Assembly: GCF_001995095.2 (NCBI RefSeq)
Contig: NZ_MTSD02000006.1
Location: 1-64,000 of the forward strand
Length of the DNA: 64,000 nt
Reading direction: 5' to 3'
Source of the DNA: Oceanospirillum linum
Lineage (GTDB): Bacteria > Pseudomonadota > Gammaproteobacteria > Pseudomonadales > Halomonadaceae
Shown piece after piece: positions 58,138 through 64,000 of the stretch. The notes under the pieces are model-generated. The model searched no databases. It was given only the letters and a program-made list of their open reading frames with translations, and was not told the origin of the DNA. A program made the position numbers and the translations under genes. Every line of letters starts with the position of its first letter. Positions within the stretch are counted from its first letter, which is position 1.

Positions 58138-59073
58138 ATGAAAATTATATTCTGCCTTGTTGCTTGCTGTTTGCCGTTGATTTCTGCGACAGCCGCTGCG
58201 GTCTCCGCAACGGATGACCGGGGTGTGCGTGTTGAATTGAAACAGCCTGCTGAACGAGTGGCGAGTATCTCGACATTTGGTGCAGATCTTTTGCTGGCCT
58301 TGGGAGTAAAACCTGTGGCAGTAACCCAGTTTGGCCCTTTTGCCAAACCCGATTATCTGGCTGATCAGTTAGTTGATGTTCCTGTCATTGGGAGTCGTTC
58401 GCAGGTCAGTATGGAGATGCTTTCGGAAGTCTCTCCTGATCTAACGTTGGCCATTCGCCGATATACCGAGCAGAACGCCGAAAAGTTTAACGATATTGCT
58501 CCATATGCGGCTCTTAATCTGATTACCCTGGACGACAGTCTGCGGGCTGTATCGTTTTCTGGAGCGCTTTTGGGCCGTGACGCTGATGCCAGAGCTTTGA
58601 ATCAGGATTTTACAGCAATGCTTGAGCAGTATAAGAAAAAAGCTCCCGGTGGACTGTCAGCTGCTTTGCTGGTGACGGGTGGAGAAGTGCCTTTCACCTA
58701 TCATGATCACTTTTTAACGGCTCAATTGCTGAGCTGGCTGAATGTTAAAAATACCGGTGGCAAGCTATCGACACAGGTACAGGGACTACCTCTAGGTTAC
58801 CGTGTTCGTTTGGAGAATCTGTTACAGCAGGATCCTGATATTATTTTTCTGTTTCAAACGAATAAAGAGCGTGCTTTTACGCAGAGCCCCATATGGCCCT
58901 ACCTGAAAGCTGTTCAGGCTGGCCGCGTTTACGAAGTCGGGCAGCACTGGAAAGAAGCTGCAGGGCCAACGGCACGATCCTTAGTTTTTAAGGAGATGGC
59001 GCACCGTATATATCCTGATATTTTTCCAATGCCGACGTTACCTGAATCGATGCGTAGTAAGCGCTATAAGTAA
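58138..59073 (+). CDS. iron-siderophore ABC transporter substrate-binding protein (FecB-like)
   Basis: Periplasmic binding protein of 311 residues of the FecB/FhuD/BtuF fold. The signal peptide is MKIIFCLVACCLPLISATAAAVSA. The mature part begins TDDRGVRVELKQPAERVASISTFGADLLLALGVKPVAV, typical of the N-terminal lobe. Two TTG codons precede the ATG in frame; the ATG at 58138 is preferred. Its TAATG end overlaps the first permease start. Confidence 0.9.
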   Translation: MKIIFCLVACCLPLISATAAAVSATDDRGVRVELKQPAERVASISTFGADLLLALGVKPVAVTQFGPFAKPDYLADQLVDVPVIGSRSQVSMEMLSEVSPDLTLAIRRYTEQNAEKFNDIAPYAALNLITLDDSLRAVSFSGALLGRDADARALNQDFTAMLEQYKKKAPGGLSAALLVTGGEVPFTYHDHFLTAQLLSWLNVKNTGGKLSTQVQGLPLGYRVRLENLLQQDPDIIFLFQTNKERAFTQSPIWPYLKAVQAGRVYEVGQHWKEAAGPTARSLVFKEMAHRIYPDIFPMPTLPESMRSKRYK

Positions 59074-60065
59074 TGATTACTGTGCATAATAAAAAACGCG
59101 CTCTCTTTATTGTTACCCTGTCCGCTCTAATACCCGTTCTATCCTTGATGGTGGGCGTTGAGTTTCTGACACCACTGGATCTTTGGCAGCTTATAACGCA
59201 GGAAGGAGATCGTGTTCAGCGGATCGTCTTTTGGGAGCTGCGTCTGCCCCGTATATTGATCGCCTGTTTTGTGGGTGCTGCACTGGCAACGGCAGGAGGA
59301 GTGATGCAGGGGATTACCCGAAATGCGCTGGCGTCACCAGACCTTACCGGAGTAGTTGCCGGGTCGAGCTGTATGATTGTTATTCTAACCTCATTATTCA
59401 GTATTGATGCCCAATGGTTTCCGTTAGCAGGCATCAGTGGTGGGCTTATTGCCGGTGCTTTAACGTTTGCATTGGCCTGGAAAAATGGACTGATGCCTTT
59501 AAGGGTTATTTTAGCAGGTGTTGCTATCAGCTCTGTTTGCATTGCATCAATGACGGGGTTTCTCATTTTTTCAGGTGCGGAGGCTGGTGATCTTTTTTTC
59601 TGGTTGGCAGGTGGTATTGCCGGTCGTGGCTGGATGCAGCTTGAGCAAACCTTTGCTTGGGTGCTGATCCCGCTTTTCCTATCAATATTGTTAACTCAAC
59701 GGTTCAGGGTTTTACTGTTGGATGATGCTATTGGGCAAAGTCTGGGAATTGCAGTGTCGTTGTGGCGACTGATCTTTATGCTACTGGCTGTGATCATGAC
59801 TGCCGGAGCAGTAACGCTTGCTGGGCCGGTAGGTTTTGTAGGCCTTGTTGTTCCCCATATCACTCGAAAGCTACTACCTGAACAGTCTGTATTGTGGCTA
59901 CCCTTAAATGCTCTGGTGGGGAGTGGGCTGCTATTGGGAGCTGATATTCTGGCAAGACTGCCTATTCTGGCTCAGGAGATCCCCTTAGGAGTGGTTATGT
60001 CGCTGATAGGAGCCCCCTGGTTGCTTTGGCTACTGAAGCGTCAGTATCGGACGGGGGGCGTATGA
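59073..60065 (+). CDS. FecCD-family ABC transporter permease 1
   Basis: Iron-siderophore permease of 330 residues with about nine to ten membrane segments. The conserved LRLPRILIACFVGAALATAGGVMQGITRNALASPDLTG loop and the C-terminal GPVGFVGLVVPHITRKLLP block that contacts the ATPase are both present. The start overlaps the binding-protein stop codon (TAATG) and the end overlaps the next permease (ATGA), so the operon is translationally coupled. Confidence 0.92.
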   Translation: MITVHNKKRALFIVTLSALIPVLSLMVGVEFLTPLDLWQLITQEGDRVQRIVFWELRLPRILIACFVGAALATAGGVMQGITRNALASPDLTGVVAGSSCMIVILTSLFSIDAQWFPLAGISGGLIAGALTFALAWKNGLMPLRVILAGVAISSVCIASMTGFLIFSGAEAGDLFFWLAGGIAGRGWMQLEQTFAWVLIPLFLSILLTQRFRVLLLDDAIGQSLGIAVSLWRLIFMLLAVIMTAGAVTLAGPVGFVGLVVPHITRKLLPEQSVLWLPLNALVGSGLLLGADILARLPILAQEIPLGVVMSLIGAPWLLWLLKRQYRTGGV

Positions 60066-61087
60066 GGTTGAATATACACCGCTATAAAGTGATATATGGT
60101 TTGCTCATACTGGCGATAGCATCTGGTTTGGTCTGCAGCTTGATATATGGTGCGGCTACCCTGAGCCTGGATCAGGTGGTGCATGCGATGTTCAGCCAAG
60201 GAGGGGAACATAGTGATAGGGTTGTTTGGAATATGCGTTTACCCAGGGCTGTACTGGCGTGCCTGGTTGGTCTGCACTTCGCACTATCCGGCCTGATACT
60301 GCAAACCCTCACCCGCAATCCATTGGCGGATGCCGGTATTATGGGGATCAATGCGGGAGCAGGCCTTGCTGCTATTTCGGTTGTTGTTGGGGCGGCCTTA
60401 TTACCTTTTGGCAGTGGTATTTATTCCCAGGGAGGGCAGGTTTTAACATGGTTGCCAATAGCAGCTCTTACGGGGGGCTGTATTACAGCCATTCTGGTTT
60501 ATCTGGTTAGTGGTGCAGGGCAGATGACTCCCTTGAGACTAATTTTGACTGGCGTGATATTTGCAGCGGTGTTTAATGCTTTGGCAACAGGGTTGCTTGC
60601 TTTATGGGGGCAGGCCCATACGGAAACTGTTGTGGCTTGGTTGGCCGGTAGTCTGCACGGCCGTAACTGGTTACACCTTTGGATACTTCTGCCATGGACC
60701 GTTCTGGGTCTTATAGGCGTCGTTTTTTGCCTGAGACCACTGGAATTGATTCGGTTGCATGATGATCAGGTTCAGTGCCTTGGTGTCAATATTCGATTTT
60801 GGCGGTTGGTTGTAGTGCTGCTCGCCACTCTTTTGGCTTCCAGTGCTGTGGCTGTGGCTGGCCCGATCGGTTTTGTTGGCCTTATCGTACCCCATATTGC
60901 ACGAAAAATAGCACCGGTATCATTTAAACAACAGCTTATGCTAACGGGTGGAATTGGGGCTTTATTGGTTATGACGGCAGATCTGGTGGGGCGTGTCTCT
61001 GTAGCCCCATTTGAATTACCGGTGGGTATTCTCTGTGCCTTACTGGGTGTTCCTGCTTTTTTGTATCTTTTAAGAAAAAACCCCTGA
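60062..61087 (+). CDS. FecCD-family ABC transporter permease 2
   Basis: Second permease, 341 residues, homologous to the first: NMRLPRAVLACLVGLHFALSGLILQTLTRNPLADAGIMGINAGAGLA and GPIGFVGLIVPHIARKIAP are the matching conserved blocks. The open frame begins 12 codons earlier; ATG at 60062, overlapping the first permease stop codon, gives MRLNIHRYK and is preferred. A heterodimeric permease is the pattern of FecCD and FepDG. Confidence 0.92.
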   Translation: MRLNIHRYKVIYGLLILAIASGLVCSLIYGAATLSLDQVVHAMFSQGGEHSDRVVWNMRLPRAVLACLVGLHFALSGLILQTLTRNPLADAGIMGINAGAGLAAISVVVGAALLPFGSGIYSQGGQVLTWLPIAALTGGCITAILVYLVSGAGQMTPLRLILTGVIFAAVFNALATGLLALWGQAHTETVVAWLAGSLHGRNWLHLWILLPWTVLGLIGVVFCLRPLELIRLHDDQVQCLGVNIRFWRLVVVLLATLLASSAVAVAGPIGFVGLIVPHIARKIAPVSFKQQLMLTGGIGALLVMTADLVGRVSVAPFELPVGILCALLGVPAFLYLLRKNP

Positions 61088-61101
61088 TAAATGGATAGTT
61101 G

Positions 61102-61917
61102 ATGAGCCTGATGTTGGAACAGGTGCAGCTTGGATATGGCGGCAGCACCATTATTGAAGATATTTCGGTTGTTATTCCGGATAAAAAAATCACAACGCTA
61201 ATTGGCCCTAATGGTTGTGGTAAAAGTACTCTGCTTAAAAGCCTGGCTGGTTTGCTTAAACCTATGAAAGGGAGTGTTTCCCTTAAAGGCAAGGCACTTG
61301 AGCAGTGGTCACGAAAAGCACTGGCTTTTGAGGTTGCGATGCTGCCGCAAAAACCAACAGCACCAGAAGGAATCTGTGTTAAGGCGTTGGTGGAATATGG
61401 TCGCTTTCCATACCAAGGGATTTTGGGCGGTCAAAGCCAGAATGACAAAGATGTTGTTGCATGGGCTATGGCGCAGACAGGTATCTCGGAGCTTGCTGAG
61501 CGCTCGGTTAATGCACTGTCAGGAGGGCAGCAGCAAAGGGTCTGGATTGCGATGGCTATTGCCCAGCAAAGCCGCATATTACTTCTGGATGAACCGACCA
61601 CATTTCTGGACTGGGGGCACCAGTTAGAAGTATTGGAGTTGCTGACCAAACTGAATCTGGAGCAGGAGCTAACCGTTGTTATGTCGCTGCACGACCTGAA
61701 TCAGGCGGCTCAGTTTTCGGATCATATTCTGGTGATGGAGCAGGGGGGGCTAATTACCGAAGGCTCTCCGGCAGACGCTATTAGCCCGAAGATTCTGGCC
61801 AATGTTTTTAACGTTGATGCAGATGTTGAGATCAGAGGTAATAACCGGCCTTACTTCTTGGCAAGAGGTTCTATACAGGCTGCTGATCAGAATTTACTGG
61901 CGGGAGTTACTCCGTGA
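61102..61917 (+). CDS. iron-siderophore ABC transporter ATP-binding protein (FecE-like)
   Basis: ATPase of 271 residues. Walker A is GPNGCGKSTLLKSL, the signature is LSGGQQQRVWIAMAIAQ, Walker B is ILLLDEPTTFLDWGHQ, and the switch His is in MSLHDLNQAAQFSD. It is preceded in frame by a TTG codon; ATG at 61102 is chosen. The GTG start of the hydrolase overlaps its stop codon. Confidence 0.93.
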   Translation: MSLMLEQVQLGYGGSTIIEDISVVIPDKKITTLIGPNGCGKSTLLKSLAGLLKPMKGSVSLKGKALEQWSRKALAFEVAMLPQKPTAPEGICVKALVEYGRFPYQGILGGQSQNDKDVVAWAMAQTGISELAERSVNALSGGQQQRVWIAMAIAQQSRILLLDEPTTFLDWGHQLEVLELLTKLNLEQELTVVMSLHDLNQAAQFSDHILVMEQGGLITEGSPADAISPKILANVFNVDADVEIRGNNRPYFLARGSIQAADQNLLAGVTP

Positions 61918-62672
61918 GGGCGCTTCAGAAACGTTATCACCTTGGGCGGATCCCTTTTACGGCCTGTAAAGCAGATCCCAGGTTTTCCTACTGCCTTTAC
62001 TTGCCAGAGCGCCACTTGAAACAGTCCGATAAAAAGCTACCTTTAGTTGTGGTCGTACATGGTTCTGCAAGGACCGTTGAAAGTCTTAGGGACGGCTTCA
62101 TCGAGTTTGCGGAGAAGGTGCATTGTGCTGTTCTGGCACCGCTTTTTCCTAAAGGGGCTGTTGCTCAGGATGAGGGTGACGGCTATAAGCTAAGTTCTCC
62201 TGCCTCATTTCCTTATGATCAGATTCTCTTAAGTATGGTTGATGAGGTATCGACCACTTATATGGCCCAGAATACCTTCTGTCTTTATGGCTTTTCCGGG
62301 GGCGCACAGTTTGCTCATCGGTTTGCATACCTCCATTCTGAAAGATTAGAGGCTTTATCAATCCATGCTCCCGGGGGATGCTCTTCGATTCATCATAATA
62401 TAACAGAAGAGAAACTCTCTGCTCTCAGGGCTACGCCAGTTCAAATGGTTGTTGGTGAGCGGGATACGCTTAGCCATACTCTGAAAATATGCCGAAAAAG
62501 CATGCTGGAGTCGTTATGTGAGCAGTGGCGCAGCAAGGGGATCTCTGTCGACTTTAAAATTGCAGCACACATTGATCACGATGGGTTTGCTCTTTTATCC
62601 CACTGCTTTGATTTTTTCAGTGAACATATATCCTCTGCAGATGCGTATGTGGAGCATGTGCGAATGGCCTAG
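61914..62672 (+). CDS. alpha/beta hydrolase in the siderophore operon
   Basis: 252 residues with the alpha/beta-hydrolase fold: oxyanion-side VVVVHGSART, nucleophile elbow GFSGGAQFAHR (Ser about residue 126), acid in VVGERDTLS and His in AAHIDHDGF. No signal peptide, so cytoplasmic. The start is GTG at 61914, overlapping the ATPase stop codon by 4 bases. As last gene of a siderophore uptake operon it could split an ester siderophore or a related ligand inside the cell to release iron. It is not visibly close to Fes or IroE, so the substrate is open. Confidence 0.75.
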   Translation: MRALQKRYHLGRIPFTACKADPRFSYCLYLPERHLKQSDKKLPLVVVVHGSARTVESLRDGFIEFAEKVHCAVLAPLFPKGAVAQDEGDGYKLSSPASFPYDQILLSMVDEVSTTYMAQNTFCLYGFSGGAQFAHRFAYLHSERLEALSIHAPGGCSSIHHNITEEKLSALRATPVQMVVGERDTLSHTLKICRKSMLESLCEQWRSKGISVDFKIAAHIDHDGFALLSHCFDFFSEHISSADAYVEHVRMA

Positions 62673-62700
62673 ATTCGCCGTGAACAGGTCTGAGGTTGCC

Positions 62701-62734
62701 TTTCAGACTTGATATGTACCTGGCTCTCTATAAT
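62701..62734 (+). promoter_or_regulatory. possible dapA promoter
   Basis: A consensus TATAAT at 62729-62734 lies upstream of dapA. TTGATA at 62709-62714 is only 14 bases before it, too close for a standard -35; GACTTG at 62706-62711 gives a 17-base spacer but a poor match. The gap 62673-62895 otherwise shows nothing. Confidence 0.35.
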
Positions 62735-62895
62735 GCTTTTTTAGCCTTTAGACCTGCGCTGAAACTGGATTTTTATTTTGTGGTTAAGTCCACAAGCAGA
62801 ATAACCGCGATTGTGAAGGCGGATGCTTGTGTTCAGGCTGGGGCAAAAGTAACATTGGGCTTTCGCTTTTTTCGCGTTTTTTTCGGAGACAACAG

Positions 62896-63777
62896 ATGAT
62901 CAAAGGCAGTATTGTTGCATTGGTAACCCCAATGACTACCTCGGGAGCTATCGATTGGGAAGCACTGCATCGTCTGGTTGAGTTCCATCTGGAAAACGGT
63001 ACCGATGCAATTGTTGCAGCGGGCACCACAGGTGAACCCACCACGATGTCATTTGAAGAGCACTTTGACGTCATCCGAAAGGTGGTTGAGCAGGTTAATG
63101 GTCGTATCCCTGTTATTGCCGGGACTGGTGCAAATAACACGGCAGAAGCGGTAGAGCTGAGTAAATTCGCTAAGAAAGTTGGTGCCGATTATTGTCTGTC
63201 CGTCACCCCATACTATAACAAGCCAACTCAGGAAGGTTTATTTCAGCACTTTAAAGCGGTTGCTGAGGCCAGTGACCTGCCGGTGATTCTCTATAATGTG
63301 CCAGGCCGTACAGCTGTTGACCTGCATAATGAAACCGTTGTTCGTCTGAGCAAGCTTGAGAATATTGTGGCCTTGAAAGATGCTACCGGTGATGTTGAGC
63401 GTGGCAAAGAGCTTATGGTGCGTCTTGAAGGTTCGGGCTTCCTGCTATTTTCCGGTGATGACCTGACCGCAGCCGATTTTATTCTGCAGGGTGGCGATGG
63501 AAATATTTCTGTTACTGCGAACGTTGCGCCGCGCCAGATGTCTGAACTTTGTGCTGCTGCTTTGAATGGCGATGCTTCTACTGCACACCAGATCAATACT
63601 CGCCTGATGCCGTTGCATCGTGCACTCTTTGTTGAATCAAACCCCATTCCGGTTAAGTGGGCTGTTGCTGAGATGGGAATGATGGAAACCGGTATTCGTC
63701 TACCGCTGACTGTTCTTTCCGATCAGTACCATGCAACCGTTCGTGAAGCTCTGCAACACGCCGGAATTATCGGATAA
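62896..63777 (+). CDS. dapA: 4-hydroxy-tetrahydrodipicolinate synthase
   Basis: Condenses pyruvate and aspartate semialdehyde in lysine/diaminopimelate synthesis. 293 residues. The N terminus is [65 protein letters not shown] and the Schiff-base Lys in [11 protein letters not shown] are present. The open frame begins 23 codons earlier; ATG at 62896 follows CGGAGAC and gives the family start. bamC follows by 17 bases, the usual dapA-bamC operon. Confidence 0.97.
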   Translation: MIKGSIVALVTPMTTSGAIDWEALHRLVEFHLENGTDAIVAAGTTGEPTTMSFEEHFDVIRKVVEQVNGRIPVIAGTGANNTAEAVELSKFAKKVGADYCLSVTPYYNKPTQEGLFQHFKAVAEASDLPVILYNVPGRTAVDLHNETVVRLSKLENIVALKDATGDVERGKELMVRLEGSGFLLFSGDDLTAADFILQGGDGNISVTANVAPRQMSELCAAALNGDASTAHQINTRLMPLHRALFVESNPIPVKWAVAEMGMMETGIRLPLTVLSDQYHATVREALQHAGIIG

Positions 63778-63794
63778 CTGATCGGGAAGTCGCA

Positions 63795-64000
63795 ATGTCC
63801 AGAAAGGACTTGAACAAACTGACAGCCGGTTGCCTTGTGCTAACCGGCTTTCTGTTAGCTGGCTGTAGTTCCTCCGGCTATTACTATGACCGTAAAACAG
63901 ACTATGCGGATGCAAAAGAGTATCCGGCTATTTCTCTGCCAGACTCCGCTGGTGCGCGCCAACTTAAGCAAGTTATGCCTCTGCCGGATATTACGGCTCA
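63795..64000 (+). CDS. bamC: outer membrane assembly lipoprotein BamC (5' part)
   Basis: Component of the BAM complex that inserts outer-membrane proteins. Only the first 68 codons are in the window: a lipoprotein signal MSRKDLNKLTAGCLVLTGFLLAGC, with lipobox LAGC (Cys24), then SSSGYYYDRKTDYADAKEYPAISLPD, the typical unstructured N-terminal region of BamC with the DYxxAxExPxLxxP pattern. It starts 17 bases after dapA. It is cut by the window edge. Confidence 0.9.
   Translation, partial: MSRKDLNKLTAGCLVLTGFLLAGCSSSGYYYDRKTDYADAKEYPAISLPDSAGARQLKQVMPLPDITA

Overview
The window looks like a chromosome segment of a marine gammaproteobacterium of the Oceanospirillales/Pseudomonas-like lineage. 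No genus can be fixed from the sequence alone. The evidence is the gene order queG - nnr - tsaE - amiB - mutL - miaA - hfq - hflX - hflK - hflC - yjeT - hisZ - purA, the nearby efp/epmA/epmB, psd, rsgA and orn genes, a polar-flagellum type motAB pair, a TRAP transporter, and an arginine succinyltransferase (AST) locus of the Pseudomonas aru type with separate alpha and beta subunit genes.

Region by region. 1-113 is the tail of an rRNA operon (3' end of 5S rRNA plus terminator). 239-10115 is housekeeping: epmB, efp and epmA (EF-P beta-lysylation), psd, a rhodanese, motAB, a sirtuin, rsgA and orn. 10382-16235 is an FAD oxidase / TRAP transporter / cupin operon with a divergent LysR regulator. 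16477-20302 holds trhO, a RelE-type toxin with a Phd/YefM antitoxin, tag and queG. 20587-34233 is the conserved nnr-to-purA block, in which mutL is broken by a frameshift in a run of seven G. 34352-40322 is a mixed region: LysR, a DUF1338 enzyme, a small exported protein, a GMC oxidoreductase and a leucine-rich-repeat lipoprotein.

40449-54882 is the arginine catabolic region. A GlxA/AraC-type regulator faces astC, and between them lies a 21-bp-period direct repeat that fits the Pseudomonas ArgR operator. After astC and its terminator comes a foreign-looking three-gene cassette (winged-helix protein, AbiEii-like nucleotidyltransferase, PP2C-like phosphatase). The AST operon then resumes with an M20 hydrolase, aruF (interrupted by an amber codon at a conserved Trp), aruG, astD and astB (which carries an 18-bp tandem repeat). 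Next are a RelB-like/RelE-like toxin-antitoxin pair, an FKBP isomerase, an Lrp regulator and a third AstA homologue. No M14-type astE is present; the M20 hydrolase is a candidate replacement.

55114-62672 is a ferric-siderophore or ferric-citrate uptake locus: a FecA-like TonB receptor without a signalling domain, a GntR/FCD regulator, a binding protein, two FecCD permeases, an ATPase and an alpha/beta hydrolase. The 12-bp palindrome ATTGGCGCCAAT occurs upstream of both divergent transcription units and is probably the GntR operator; a perfect Fur-type palindrome lies beside one copy. 62896-64000 starts the dapA-bamC operon.

The best candidate for an undescribed system is the HTH-nucleotidyltransferase-PP2C cassette (43270-45310). 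It reads as a toxin-antitoxin or defence module that pairs a nucleotidyl 'writer' with a possible PP2C-fold 'eraser'.
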